The notes under the pieces: generated by a model | Seen by the model: only the letters and a program-made list of their open reading frames with translations | What the model was told of the DNA's origin: nothing | Databases searched by the model: none | Source: an uncultured Dehalococcoidia bacterium | Lineage (GTDB): Bacteria; Chloroflexota; Dehalococcoidia; Lucifugimonadales; CATOSD01 | Length of the DNA stretch: 64,000 nucleotides | Reading direction: 5' to 3' | Assembly (NCBI GenBank): GCA_951812395.1 | Contig: CATOSD010000001.1 | Coordinates: forward strand, 806,001-870,000 | Made by a program: the position numbers and the translations under genes | Shown: positions 17,868 to 28,577 of the stretch, one piece after another | How positions within the stretch are numbered: the stretch's first letter is position 1 | Layout of the letters: the number at the start of each line of letters is the position of its first letter

Positions 17868-19460
17868 ATGTACGATCTGCTAATCCAGAACGGGCGGGTT
17901 ATCGACGGGACCGGGAGCGCCGCATACCAGGCGGATGTCGGCGTAGTCGGGGACGAGATTGCGGCGATAGGCAGCCTGGATGGCGAGGCGGCCAAACGCG
18001 TCGATGCGTCGGGCCTGGTGGTCACGCCCGGTTTCATCGACCTGCACACCCACAGCGACATGTCGTTTCTGCTGGACAACAACGCTCAAAGCAAGGTGCG
18101 CCAGGGCGTGACGCTGGAGCTTGCGGGCAACTGCGGCTCCAGCTTCTGCGCGCCGCTGCTGGGCGCGGCCAGGGAGCTGTTCGAGTCCCGATCGTCGCAG
18201 TACGAGAACGATCTCGATCTGGGCTGGGACGACTTTGGCGGCTACCTGGACGCGCTGCAGAGGGCGCGGCCGGCGCTGAACATCGCGGTGCAGGTGGGGC
18301 ACGCCACGCTGCGCTCGTGCGTGCTGGGCCTGGATTCCAGGGCGCCCGCCGGCGACGAGCTCGACCGCATGAAGGCGCTCGCCGGCGAGTGTCTGGACGC
18401 CGGTGCGATGGGATTTTCGACGGGGTTGTTCTACGCCCCAGGCAACTACGCCAGGCTCGACGAGGTGATCGAGGTTGCGAGCGAGGCGGCCAGCCGGGGC
18501 AAGGTGTACTCCACGCACATGCGCGACGAGGGCAACCACAGCGTGGGCCTGTTCGTCGCCATCAACGAGGCCATCGAGGTTGGGCGCAGGACCGGCGTTC
18601 GCGTCGAGATTTCGCACGTCAAGTGCATGGGGCCGTCCGTCTGGGGCCGCGCCGCCGACGCGCTGGCGCTGTTCGAACGCGCAAACGACGAGGGACTGGA
18701 CGTAGCGGGGGATCAGTACCCTTACACCGCCGGCAGCACCGGACTGACGGGCGCGCTGTTCCCCCGCTGGTCGCTGGACGGCGGACGCGAGGCGACGCTG
18801 CAGCACATGTCTGACCCCGCGTCCAGGGCGCGGCTGATGGCGGACATGGACGTTATCTATTCCAAGACAGGCAACCCTGAGGGCGTGGTGATAGCGAGGT
18901 TCACGCCGGAGCCGCGGTACGAGGGGATGAGTATGGCGGAGATCGCGGCGGACATGGGACTTTCGGCAACGGAGGCGGCGCTCAAGATGTACGAGGAGGG
19001 TGACGGGCAGGTGATCATCCACGCGATGCGCGACCCGGACATGGAGACGATAGCTAGCCACCCACTCATTTCGGTCGGCTCTGACGGCACGTCGCTTTCC
19101 ACCGAGGGAGTGTTGTCGGTGGGTCAGCCGCACCCGCGCAGCTACGGCACGAACCCGCGGTTCCTGGCGCAGTTCGTGAGGGAGCGCGGGCTGGTGTCGC
19201 TGGAAGAGGCGATACGCAAGATGACGATGCTGCCGGCGCAGCGCATGGGGCTCAGCCGCAGAGGCCGCATCGCGCCCGGGTTCGTCGCGGACCTGGTGGC
19301 GCTGGACCCGGACACAGTCGCCGACACCGCGACGTTCGAGGCGCCGCACAGCTACCCCGTGGGTGTGCCGCACGTGGCGGTGAACGGCAAGCTGGTGATC
19401 GAGAACGGCGAGTTCACGGGCGAGACGCCGGGGAAGGTGGTGCGGGGGTTCGGGGACTAG
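17868..19460 (+). CDS. N-acyl-D-amino-acid deacylase / D-aminoacylase family amidohydrolase
   Basis: The protein has 530 residues, with start ATG 6 nt after GAGGAGG. Amidohydrolase landmarks appear in order: MYDLLIQNGRVIDGTG at the N-terminus, GLVVTPGFIDLHTHSD (metal HxH), ELAGNCGSS, MGFSTGLFYAPG, STHMRDEG (metal His), EISHVKCMG (metal His), and SVGSDGTSLS (Asp). A C-terminal LSRRGRIAPGFVADLVALDPD beta-sandwich follows. The spacing and the GNCG motif are those of zinc-dependent N-acyl-D-amino-acid deacylases, which release D-amino acids from N-acyl forms. Substrate range is not readable from sequence. There is no signal peptide, so it is cytoplasmic. Confidence 0.88.
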   Translation: MYDLLIQNGRVIDGTGSAAYQADVGVVGDEIAAIGSLDGEAAKRVDASGLVVTPGFIDLHTHSDMSFLLDNNAQSKVRQGVTLELAGNCGSSFCAPLLGAARELFESRSSQYENDLDLGWDDFGGYLDALQRARPALNIAVQVGHATLRSCVLGLDSRAPAGDELDRMKALAGECLDAGAMGFSTGLFYAPGNYARLDEVIEVASEAASRGKVYSTHMRDEGNHSVGLFVAINEAIEVGRRTGVRVEISHVKCMGPSVWGRAADALALFERANDEGLDVAGDQYPYTAGSTGLTGALFPRWSLDGGREATLQHMSDPASRARLMADMDVIYSKTGNPEGVVIARFTPEPRYEGMSMAEIAADMGLSATEAALKMYEEGDGQVIIHAMRDPDMETIASHPLISVGSDGTSLSTEGVLSVGQPHPRSYGTNPRFLAQFVRERGLVSLEEAIRKMTMLPAQRMGLSRRGRIAPGFVADLVALDPDTVADTATFEAPHSYPVGVPHVAVNGKLVIENGEFTGETPGKVVRGFGD

Positions 19461-19465
19461 CTTCC

Positions 19466-20266
19466 CTAGAACCTCATGGCGTCGTTGTACATGCGGCGCT
19501 CGATGCCGTCGGCTACGGACTCGACCAGCGAGTCGGCCATGGCGCCGAACAGCTTCGCTCGCAGCGAGCGGCTGGGGCGCATGTACATCGGCTTGCGCGG
19601 CGCGCCGGATAGCTCGGCCGCTATGTCTATGGCCCGCTGAAGGTCGCCCAGCTCGTCGACGAGGCCAAGCTCTCTCGCCTGTGGCGCCCAGTAGACTTCG
19701 CCGGTCGCCAAGCCGCGCACGGCGTCTTCGTCCAGGCTGCGCGCGTTCGCTACGATTGATACGAACATATCATAGGAGTGGTCCACCATCTCCTGCATCT
19801 TCTCGGTTTCTTCGGGGGTGGCGTCGCGCCAGACGGCGCCCATGTCCTTGAGGCGTCCGCTCTTGGTCACGCTCACGCGCACGCCGGCCTTCTGGAGCAG
19901 TTCGCGCAGCGCGGGGCGGACGGACAGCACGCCGATGGAGCCAATCAAGGCCGCCGGAGAGGCGACGATGATCTGCGCGGCGCAGCTTATGTAGTATGCG
20001 CCGGACGCGCCCAGGCCGCGTATGCTGGCGACGACGGGCTTCTTCTGGGCTATCCTGGCGACGCTGTGGTACAGGTAGTCCGACGCCGAGACTCCGCCGC
20101 CAGGGGAGTCGACGTCCAGGACGAGCGCGCGAATCTTGTCGTCCTTCTCGATGGCGGTGAACACGCGCTCGTGTCCGGCCGAGTTGACGCTGCCGCCGAT
20201 GGTGCCGAACACCTCGACGACGGCGATCCTCTGCATGAAAGAGGGGCTGGCTTTGAGTACAAGCAT
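19466..20266 (-). CDS. sppA: Signal peptide peptidase SppA-type serine protease (S49)
   Basis: The protein has 266 residues from the ATG at 20266, which has GGAGA 6 nt upstream; an in-frame ATG at 20398 would add 44 weakly hydrophobic residues. S49 motifs are present: DVDSPGGGVSASDYLYHSVARIA, VVASIRGLGASGAYYISCAA with the nucleophilic Ser, IGSIGVLSVRPALRELLQKAGV, then TKSGRLKDMGAVWRDAT with the candidate general-base Lys, and GEVYWAPQARELGLVDELG. It is shorter than E. coli SppA, like the single-domain bacterial SppA that degrades leftover signal peptides. No clear transmembrane anchor is visible with this start. It converges on the deacylase gene with a 5-bp gap. Confidence 0.85.
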   Translation of the reverse strand: MLVLKASPSFMQRIAVVEVFGTIGGSVNSAGHERVFTAIEKDDKIRALVLDVDSPGGGVSASDYLYHSVARIAQKKPVVASIRGLGASGAYYISCAAQIIVASPAALIGSIGVLSVRPALRELLQKAGVRVSVTKSGRLKDMGAVWRDATPEETEKMQEMVDHSYDMFVSIVANARSLDEDAVRGLATGEVYWAPQARELGLVDELGDLQRAIDIAAELSGAPRKPMYMRPSRSLRAKLFGAMADSLVESVADGIERRMYNDAMRF

Positions 20267-20406
20267 GGTTGGTTCTCCATTTGGGATTGAGAACAGTATA
20301 CAGCCTTCGCCCCTCCACCTGCCCGGTGTCACGCCGAGCGACGCGCCCACCTGTGCTTTCTCGATCTCGACCTTGCGATTTGGCCGCGAAAATGGCATAA
20401 TCTATT

Positions 20407-20425
20407 CTTGACCGAATTCATCAAG
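20407..20425. promoter_or_regulatory. Possible regulatory dyad upstream of sufB
   Basis: CTTGA-CCGAATTCA-TCAAG is an inverted repeat with 5-bp arms centred on GAATTC, in the 139-bp gap before sufB. It lies about 112 bp upstream of the start codon, next to a TTGACC. The operon encodes an Rrf2 regulator with an IscR-like Cys triad, and Rrf2 sites are often imperfect palindromes of this size. No -10 element with good spacing was found, so this is a weak candidate. Confidence 0.25.
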
Positions 20426-20537
20426 AACTTAATCCAAACACGAAAGTTTACGCAGCGACCGAGGGAGCGTCCGCCACTTTCCGGCACGGCGGACCGGCTC
20501 AACCGGCAAACCGGAACAGACAGGAGACACGACTAGC

Positions 20538-21998
<1,461 letters not shown>

Positions 21999-22013
21999 AG
22001 GATGACCTACTTA

Positions 22014-22943
22014 GAAACTATCTCAGAATCCTGACCCACAAATACATTGGCTGGTTTCTGGTCTGATTCATATAGTTTCTCCAAAAGCGTCGGGAGGAAT
22101 CGTATGGGGAATCAGGAGACGTTAGGAACCATCTGGGAAGTACCGGACGAGCTTTGGGAACGCATCGAGCCTATCATTCTGGAGCGAGACCCACCCAAGG
22201 CAAGGGGCCGCAAGCGCGCCAATCCTCGACAGATGCTCAACGGCATCATCTTCCGGATGCGCAGCGGGTGTCAATGGAACCGATTGCCGAGAGAGCTTGG
22301 GGACGACAGCACGATCCATCGCACCTTTCAGAGGTGGGTGGAACGGGGAGTCTTGCGCCGAATGTGGGGAGCGTTGGTGGAGGGGTGCGAAGAGTTGGGC
22401 GGCGTGGACTGGGAATGGCAGGCTGCGGACGGCGCCATGGGCAAGGCACGTTTTGGGGGGACCTGATTGGGCCCAACCCGACGGACCGTGGCAAGGCTGG
22501 TAGCAAGCGGAGTCTCCTTGTGGATGGAGAGGGCGGCCCTTTGAGCATTGCGGTTGCGGGAGCAAACGTCCATGACGCCAAGTTGTTGGAGGCGACCCTT
22601 TCCGCCATTGTGGTCAAGCGGCCGCAGCCCAGCGAGGAGGAACCCCAACACCTGTGTCTGGACAAAGGGTATGACAATCCTTCGGGGCGTCGGGCTGCCG
22701 CCGGACACGGCTATCGGGAGCACATCCGACGCATCGGAGAGGAGAAGCTGGACGGCTCTGGACAGAAGCGGTATCCGGCGCGTCGGTGGGTTGTGGAACG
22801 GACGCTGGCATGGCTCTCAAAGTGTCGTGCGGTTCTGGTTCGCTACGATAAGAAGGCGTCGAACTACCTCGGAGTACTGCAACTCGCTTGCACGCTTCTG
22901 TGGTTCCGTCGTCAGTGGCGTCTGACTGTTTTGAGATAGTTTC
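22014..22943 (+). mobile_element. IS5-family insertion sequence (930 bp)
   Basis: The element is bounded by inverted ends GAAACTATCTCAGAA (left) and TTTTGAGATAGTTTC (right), with one mismatch. It is flanked by a 3-bp direct repeat TTA (22011-22013 and 22944-22946). It carries one transposase in two overlapping frames, as in the IS427-like group of IS5. Both ends and the target duplication are intact, pointing to a recent insertion. It lies between sufB and sufC, inside the fourth codon of a small ORF. Confidence 0.93.
22104..22939 (+). CDS. IS5-family transposase, two frames joined by -1 frameshift
   Basis: Frame A (22104-22466) starts after GGGAGG and encodes the N-terminal domain (WEVPDELWERIEPIIL..., GIIFRMRSGCQWNRLP). 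It ends soon after AADGAMGKARF. Frame B, one base back, runs to 22939 and starts in register with GDLIGPNPTDRGKAG. The overlap contains TTTTGGGGGG at 22451-22460, a plausible slippery run for programmed -1 frameshifting. The DDE residues are present: Asp in AADGA, Asp in GANVHDAKLL, Glu in VVERTLAWL. The enzyme would cut and join the 15-bp ends of this element. It appears functional if frameshifting works. Confidence 0.88.
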
Positions 22944-23262
22944 TTAGACGTCACCGAGTTCGTGAAGGAGTTCCGGGTGACCGGGGACTGGCCGCTGCAA
23001 GAGGCCGAGGCTGAGTTCGAGAAGGGCGACTTCGTGCAGGCTTCGGAAAAGTCGTGGGGCGCCGCGGCCCAGCACAGGAGCGAGGCCGCCGTCAGAGCCG
23101 GCATGGATGATGTGAGAAGATTCGTGAGCATACTCGCGGCCATGCCGCCGCAGGCGCAGCCACCCCTTCGGAATCGCGCGCGGGCGAGACCATTCCTCGG
23201 GACGCGGGACGGCAACCCCTAGACAGATACAAACACCAACCGAAAGGGACTTTCTAATAGCG

Positions 23263-24042
<780 letters not shown>

Positions 24043-24054
24043 GGGGCGCTTTCG

Positions 24055-24411
24055 ATGGGGACTTTCAACATCGAACTGGAGATCGCGGGACAGGACAGGG
24101 GATCGTGGCGGAAGATGGATGCGCCCGTCGATACGGGGGCGTCGATAACCGCCGCGCCCGCGTCTGTTCTCAGGGAACTGGGAGTGGATCCCGAATCGAG
24201 ACAGCTCTTTAGATTCGCACAGGGCGAGACCCGAGCCATGGGAATCGGCTATGCCTGGGTGCGGTTCGAATCACGAGAGGTCCTCACTCAAGTGCTGTTC
24301 GACGACGAGGGGACCCTGCCGCTGCTGGGCGCGAGGGCACTCGAAGGCGCCTACATGGGCGTTGACCATGTCGCCAAGCGTCTGTTACCCGTGCCGGGTT
24401 TGATGGGTTAG
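24055..24411 (+). CDS. Retropepsin-like (clan AA) aspartic protease-fold protein
   Basis: The protein has 118 residues. The active-site motif is in APVDTGASITAAPASVLRELGV, the DTGA(S/T) of single-domain retropepsin-like proteases. A second conserved element, LPLLGARALEGAYMGVD (the I-L-G motif), follows about 70 residues later. Such proteins work as homodimers, each giving one Asp; small bacterial ones usually have no known substrate. It starts 12 bp after sufC and belongs to the suf operon by spacing, although it is not a standard Suf component. The predicted protein is cytoplasmic, with no signal peptide. Confidence 0.8.
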   Translation: MGTFNIELEIAGQDRGSWRKMDAPVDTGASITAAPASVLRELGVDPESRQLFRFAQGETRAMGIGYAWVRFESREVLTQVLFDDEGTLPLLGARALEGAYMGVDHVAKRLLPVPGLMG

Positions 24412-24506
24412 CGGAAGGGGAGACATGCTGACGATGGCCTAGCGCGGTCAAGGACTGACACTCCGACACGTCGCCAATTTCTGACCAGGAGCAATCGTAC
24501 ACTAGA

Positions 24507-25853
24507 ATGACAAGCACACTGACACAGTTCGACCAGTACGCCGCCGACTACGCCGCCCTGAGCGGCGAGAGCCAGCACCAACGCGTCCGCGATCTGCGCG
24601 CCAACGCCTGGCGTCGCTTCCTCGACGAGGGGTTGCCCACGGCGCGCAGGGGCAACGAGAAGTGGAAGTACACGAACGTCGGCCCCATCGCGTCGGCGAA
24701 CTTCCGCCACGGCGGTGACGCGGAGGACACGGCGGCCGCCACCGAGCGGGCGCGCGAGCAGCTACGCGGCACGGCGCTCCTGACGGATGGCTGGACGAAC
24801 CTGGTGTTCGTGGACGGCCGCTTCTCCGCGGCGCTCTCCTCGCCGCTCGCGTTGGCGAACGGCGTGCGCGCCATGAGCCTTGAGGACGCCATCGCTGCCG
24901 GCGAACCGGACGTCGAGCGACGGCTGGCGGAGTACGCCCGACCAGAGGACGACGGGTTCGTGGCGCTCAACACCGCTTTCGTCCGCGACGGCGCGTATGT
25001 GCGAGTCGGAGAGGGCGTGAAGGCAGACTCACCGATTCACTTAGTTTTTTGTTCGACGGCGTCGGACGAGCCTGTTGCAACGCATCCCCGCACGCTCGTG
25101 GTGGCTGAGGAGGGCAGCGCGGCGACCATCGTGGAGAGCTACGTCGGCCCGGCGGACGCGCGATACTTCACCAACTCGGTGACTGAGATGGCGCTGGAGC
25201 GCGGCGCAGGCGTCGACCACCACCGCCTGCTGCTGGAGAGCGAGCAGGCCTACCACGTGGGAGTCGCCCGTGTGCGCCAGGCCGAGGATAGCGTGTACAC
25301 GTCCAAGTCGTTCGAGAAGGGACCCGCGATAGGCCGCTACGACCTCGCCGTGACTCTCGACGGCCCGGGCAGCTACTGCGACCTGGGCGGGCTGTACATG
25401 ACGTCGGGTCGCCAGCACATGGACAACTTCATCAATATCGACCACGCCGAGCCGTACGGCACCAGCCGCCTGTACTACAAGGGCATCCTCAGCGGCAGGT
25501 CGAGGGCCGTGTTCGGCGGCACCGTCTGGGTGCGTGAGGGAGCCATCAAGACGGACTCTCTGCAGTCGGACAAGAACCTCGTGCTCTCGCCGCAGGCGGA
25601 GGTGGACAGCAAGCCGGCGCTTTACATATACGCGGACGACGTGAAGTGCGGCCACGGCGCCACGGCGGGCAACATAAGCGAGGACACGGTTTTCTACATG
25701 CGCAGCCGCGGCGTGGACCTGGAAACGGCGAGCCGGCTGCTCATCTACGGCTTCGCAAGCGAGATCATCGACACGGTGCAGCTTGACGAGCTGAGAGACT
25801 TCCTGGAGGGGATCTTTCTGGAGTCGCTGCCGAGCTACAAGTTTGAGTTTTAG
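24507..25853 (+). CDS. sufD: Fe-S cluster assembly protein SufD
   Basis: The protein has 448 residues and a SufD-type architecture: a helical N-terminus with RGNEKWKYTNVGPIASANF, then a beta-helix core and the C-terminal signature VDSKPALYIYADDVKCGHGATAGNISEDTVFYMRSRGV. This signature includes the His residue used at the SufB-SufD interface (CGHG). SufD is the paralogue of SufB and completes the SufBC2D scaffold, with a role in iron acquisition. A 95-bp gap precedes it. The next gene, sufU, follows after 61 bp. Confidence 0.96.
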   Translation: MTSTLTQFDQYAADYAALSGESQHQRVRDLRANAWRRFLDEGLPTARRGNEKWKYTNVGPIASANFRHGGDAEDTAAATERAREQLRGTALLTDGWTNLVFVDGRFSAALSSPLALANGVRAMSLEDAIAAGEPDVERRLAEYARPEDDGFVALNTAFVRDGAYVRVGEGVKADSPIHLVFCSTASDEPVATHPRTLVVAEEGSAATIVESYVGPADARYFTNSVTEMALERGAGVDHHRLLLESEQAYHVGVARVRQAEDSVYTSKSFEKGPAIGRYDLAVTLDGPGSYCDLGGLYMTSGRQHMDNFINIDHAEPYGTSRLYYKGILSGRSRAVFGGTVWVREGAIKTDSLQSDKNLVLSPQAEVDSKPALYIYADDVKCGHGATAGNISEDTVFYMRSRGVDLETASRLLIYGFASEIIDTVQLDELRDFLEGIFLESLPSYKFEF

Positions 25854-25914
25854 CCTTGGGGGAACACCCCGGGCGATCCGCAAGTTGGAGGATTAGCGCT
25901 AGAGAAAGGCCCAA

Positions 25915-26367
25915 ATGTACGACCTTCGCGAACTGTACCAAGAGGTTGTGATGGACCACAACCGGCGGCCGCGCAACTTCCGCAAGCTGGACGACGCCAA
26001 CCGCAGCGCGGAGGGCTTCAACCCGCTGTGCGGCGACCGTGTTTCGGTGTACCTGAACGTCGACGGCGAGACTATCAGCGACATCGGCTTCATCGCCGAG
26101 GGATGCGCCATCTCCAAGGCGACGTCGTCCATGATGACCGAGCGCATCAAGGGCGAGCCTGTGGAGGAGGCCGAGCGCGTTTTCGACGCCTTTCGCCACA
26201 TGGTCACCCGCAAGCCCGAGGAGGATTACGACGCCGAGTTGCTGGGCGACCTCGAAATCCTGTCCGGCGTGTCCGAGTACCCGGCCCGCATCAAGTGCGC
26301 TACACTCTCCTGGCACACGCTGCACTCGGCACTGAACGACCAAGACAAGCGAGTTACGACGGAGTAG
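25915..26367 (+). CDS. sufU: SUF-type Fe-S assembly sulfurtransferase/scaffold SufU (copy 1)
   Basis: The protein has 150 residues. It begins YDLRELYQEVVMDHNRRPRNFRKL, typical of SufU. Three Cys and an Asp ligand are in place: NPLCGD, AEGCAISKA and IKCATLSW. In SufU these bind Zn and accept sulfur from SufS, passing it to SufB. The insertion between the second and third Cys, characteristic of SufU versus IscU, is present. A second, diverged SufU lies at 28564-29055 in the same operon. Confidence 0.94.
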   Translation: MYDLRELYQEVVMDHNRRPRNFRKLDDANRSAEGFNPLCGDRVSVYLNVDGETISDIGFIAEGCAISKATSSMMTERIKGEPVEEAERVFDAFRHMVTRKPEEDYDAELLGDLEILSGVSEYPARIKCATLSWHTLHSALNDQDKRVTTE

Positions 26368-26408
26368 GCGGGACACCACAGTCCCGCAAGTGGCGGAAGG
26401 CAGACACT

Positions 26409-26858
26409 ATGCACATTCCGATCAAGGTCGATTACGGCGTGCGCGCGCTGGTGGACATCGCGCTGCACTCAGACGGCGGCCCAGTACAGGCCGCACAGAT
26501 CGCCAGGCGCATGGCCATACCGGAGCCTTATCTCGCCCAGGTGCTCCGCGCGCTGCGCAAGCAGAACATACTGCACAGCCAGCGCGGGCCGCAGGGCGGT
26601 CACTCGCTCGCCATGGAGCCGTCGGAGATACGCCTCAGCGACGTCATGTCGTGCCTGGCCGGCGCCGAGACGCTGGTCGCATGCCTGGACGACGTCGAGA
26701 TCTGCGTTCACGCCCCGGCGTGCGCCCAGAGGGAGGTGTGGCGCGACGTGGCCAGGGCCGTGTACGACATACTTGGCTCCACCAGCATCGCAGATCTCGT
26801 GGCGCGCACACGCGAGATAGATGCTGTCCGCGAAATGACATTCGCGGGCGTGCGCTGA
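26409..26858 (+). CDS. Rrf2-family Fe-S-sensing transcriptional regulator (IscR/SufR-like)
   Basis: The protein has 149 residues; the ATG has GGAAGG 8 nt upstream. The Rrf2 fold is recognised: VDYGVRALVDIALH, a winged helix (QAAQIARRMAIPEPYLAQVLRALRKQNILHSQRGPQGGHSLA), and the ligand loop. Cys92, Cys99 and Cys105 (C-x6-C-x5-C) match the [2Fe-2S] cysteines of IscR-type proteins. Its place between sufU and the Rieske gene suggests feedback control of this suf operon by cluster status (inference). The dyad at 20407-20425 is a possible target. Confidence 0.92.
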   Translation: MHIPIKVDYGVRALVDIALHSDGGPVQAAQIARRMAIPEPYLAQVLRALRKQNILHSQRGPQGGHSLAMEPSEIRLSDVMSCLAGAETLVACLDDVEICVHAPACAQREVWRDVARAVYDILGSTSIADLVARTREIDAVREMTFAGVR

Positions 26859-26924
26859 ACAAACTAACAGCACCGACAACTGCCCGGCTTGGGCATCCCA
26901 ATACCAGGGAAAGGAGTCTGGAAC

Positions 26925-27239
26925 ATGGCATTCGTTAAGGTTGGCAAGGCGAGCGACGTTCCGCCGGGGACCGCCAAGGTATTCGAGGTGGCGGACCGCT
27001 ACGTCGCGGTGTGCAACGTGGACGGCAATCTGTTCGCGGTGGACGACGTTTGTCCGCACGACGAAGGTTCACTCGACCAGGGCGACCTGGACGGCTTCGA
27101 GATCGAGTGCCCCCGGCATGGAGCGCGATTCGACGTTCGTACCGGCGCGGTCACGGCGCTCCCTGCAGTCGTTCCCATCGACACGTTCGGCGTTCGAGTC
27201 GAGGGCGACGACATCGAAATCGACGTGCGGGAGGCGTAA
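26925..27239 (+). CDS. Rieske [2Fe-2S] ferredoxin
   Basis: The protein has 104 residues from the ATG preceded by AAGGAG. The Rieske ligands are CPHDEG (C-x-H, about residues 44-46) and CPRHGARFD (C-x2-H). The size and the FEVADRYVAVCNVDGNLFAVDD lead fit small soluble Rieske ferredoxins of the BphF/NirD-like type. These pass electrons to oxygenases or reductases; here it sits within the suf operon before sufS, as in several Gram-positive and Chloroflexota operons. It may deliver electrons for cluster assembly (inference). Confidence 0.93.
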   Translation: MAFVKVGKASDVPPGTAKVFEVADRYVAVCNVDGNLFAVDDVCPHDEGSLDQGDLDGFEIECPRHGARFDVRTGAVTALPAVVPIDTFGVRVEGDDIEIDVREA

Positions 27240-27341
27240 GGGAATGGGGGGCCGCCGGAACCACCTTGGCCCTCAACTCGATCTCCCCCCACCTAAGGGA
27301 GAGGAGGGATATCGGGATCGCCCCCACCCGAAGGGAGAATG

Positions 27342-28577
27342 ATGTTCGACGTTAAGAAGGTCCGACAGGACTTCCCGGTGCTCCAGAGACAGGTATACGG
27401 CAAGCCGCTTGTGTACCTGGACAACGCCGCCACGTCCCAGAAGCCCAACTCGGTGATTCAGGCGCTAGTAGAGTACTACGAGGGCTACAACGCCAACGTC
27501 CACCGGGGTGTGCACGCGCTCAGCATGGAGGCCACCGACCGGTACGAGGAGGCGCGCGCCAAGGTCGCCCGCTTCATCGGTGCGCCGGAGCCGGAGACTA
27601 TCATCTGGACGCGCAACACGACCGAGGGCATGAACCTTATCGCCAACGCGTGGGCGCCCGACAACATCGGTCCGGGCGACGAAATCGTGGTGACCCGCAT
27701 GGAGCATCACAGCAACCTGGTGCCCTGGCAGAAGCTGGTGCAAGAACGCGGCGCGGTGCTGCGCTTTCTGCCCCTCGCCGCGGATGGCGACCTGGACCTA
27801 GAGGACGTCGATACCATCATCAACCCCCGCACCAAGCTGCTTTCCATCGTGCACATGTCGAACTCGATTGGCACGATTACGCCGGTCAAGGAACTCGCGG
27901 CCAAGGCGCGGGCGGTGGGCGCCGCCGTGGCGGTGGACGGCGCACAGAGTGTGCCCCACATGCCCGTGAACGTGACAGACCTTGACTGCGATTTCCTGGC
28001 CTTCTCAGGGCACAAGATGCTGGGTCCCACGGGCATCGGCGCCCTGTACGTCAAGCGCGACGTGCTGGAGCGCATGGAGCCCTTCCTGCGGGGCGGCGAG
28101 ATGGTGCTCGAGGTTACGTACGAGAGCGCGTCGTGGAACGACCTGCCGATGCGCTTCGAGGCGGGCACTCCGAACATCGCAGACAGCATTGCCCTGGGCG
28201 CCGCGGTGGACTACTTGGAGGGCCTGGGCATGGAAAACGTGCGCCAGCACGAGCGGCAGATGACACGGTACGCCCTCGACGCCTTCAAGGAACTGGAAGA
28301 GGTTGACGTGTTCGGCCCGGACGACGCCGACCGGCGCGGCGGTATAATCCCGTTCCACCACCCGGAGGTGCACCCGCACGATCTGGGCACGGCGCTGGAC
28401 AGGCAGGGCATCGCGATACGCACGGGCCACCACTGCACCATGCCGCTGATGGGCGAGCTTGGGGTGACAGCAACGGGCCGGGCGAGCTTTTACGTGTACA
28501 ACTCCGAGGACGAGATCGACCTGCTGGTGGACGGGGTGAGGGAGGCGCTGAGGTACTTCACGCATGGCCCTGGATGA
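27342..28577 (+). CDS. sufS: Cysteine desulfurase SufS
   Basis: The protein has 411 residues from the second of two adjacent ATGs, chosen for spacing to GGGAG (27331-27335). It is a group II cysteine desulfurase: YLDNAATSQKP near the N-terminus, VDGAQSVPHMPVNV, the PLP lysine in AFSGHKMLGPTG, and the catalytic Cys in GHHCTMPLM. It removes sulfur from cysteine as a persulfide and hands it to SufU. It overlaps the next gene, a second sufU, by 14 bp, so the two are translationally coupled. Confidence 0.96.
   Translation: MFDVKKVRQDFPVLQRQVYGKPLVYLDNAATSQKPNSVIQALVEYYEGYNANVHRGVHALSMEATDRYEEARAKVARFIGAPEPETIIWTRNTTEGMNLIANAWAPDNIGPGDEIVVTRMEHHSNLVPWQKLVQERGAVLRFLPLAADGDLDLEDVDTIINPRTKLLSIVHMSNSIGTITPVKELAAKARAVGAAVAVDGAQSVPHMPVNVTDLDCDFLAFSGHKMLGPTGIGALYVKRDVLERMEPFLRGGEMVLEVTYESASWNDLPMRFEAGTPNIADSIALGAAVDYLEGLGMENVRQHERQMTRYALDAFKELEEVDVFGPDDADRRGGIIPFHHPEVHPHDLGTALDRQGIAIRTGHHCTMPLMGELGVTATGRASFYVYNSEDEIDLLVDGVREALRYFTHGPG

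Larger units (their letters stand above)
22002..23222 (+). pseudogene. HEPN-like ORF in the suf operon, split by IS5 after codon 4
   Basis: Removing 22014-22943 and one TTA duplicate restores an ORF that starts ATG-ACC-TAC-TTA at 22002 and resumes with GAC at 22947. It begins MTYLDVTEFVKEFRVTG and continues EAEAEFEKGDFVQASEKSWGAAAQ to a stop at 23222 (about 95 residues). The GD(F/I)..A.EK.W.A pattern resembles the HEPN-like protein encoded at 49651-50037 and PaREP1-like small helical proteins. The C-terminal part (after RFVSILAA) has odd Pro/Arg-rich composition and no RxxxxH motif, so it may also be truncated. The gene had a ribosome site inside the sufB end and was probably co-translated. 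Confidence 0.65.

Noticed and set aside
17880-19373. 497-codon open frame on the minus strand
   Set aside because: It lies entirely opposite the N-acyl-D-amino-acid deacylase, whose motifs are complete. High GC content keeps the reverse frame open, and its His/Arg-rich product matches no family.
22962-23222. Separate gene starting at GTG 22962
   Set aside because: Sequence continuity across the IS target duplication shows that the original start is ATG 22002; the GTG is an internal codon.
24255-24275. GGTTCGAATC, resembling a tRNA T-loop
   Set aside because: It lies inside the retropepsin-like gene; no acceptor stem or anticodon arm can be built around it.
25853-25885. GGGG-AACA-CCCC hairpin after sufD as a terminator
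   Set aside because: The stem is only four bases, no T-run follows, and sufU continues the operon 61 bp after sufD.
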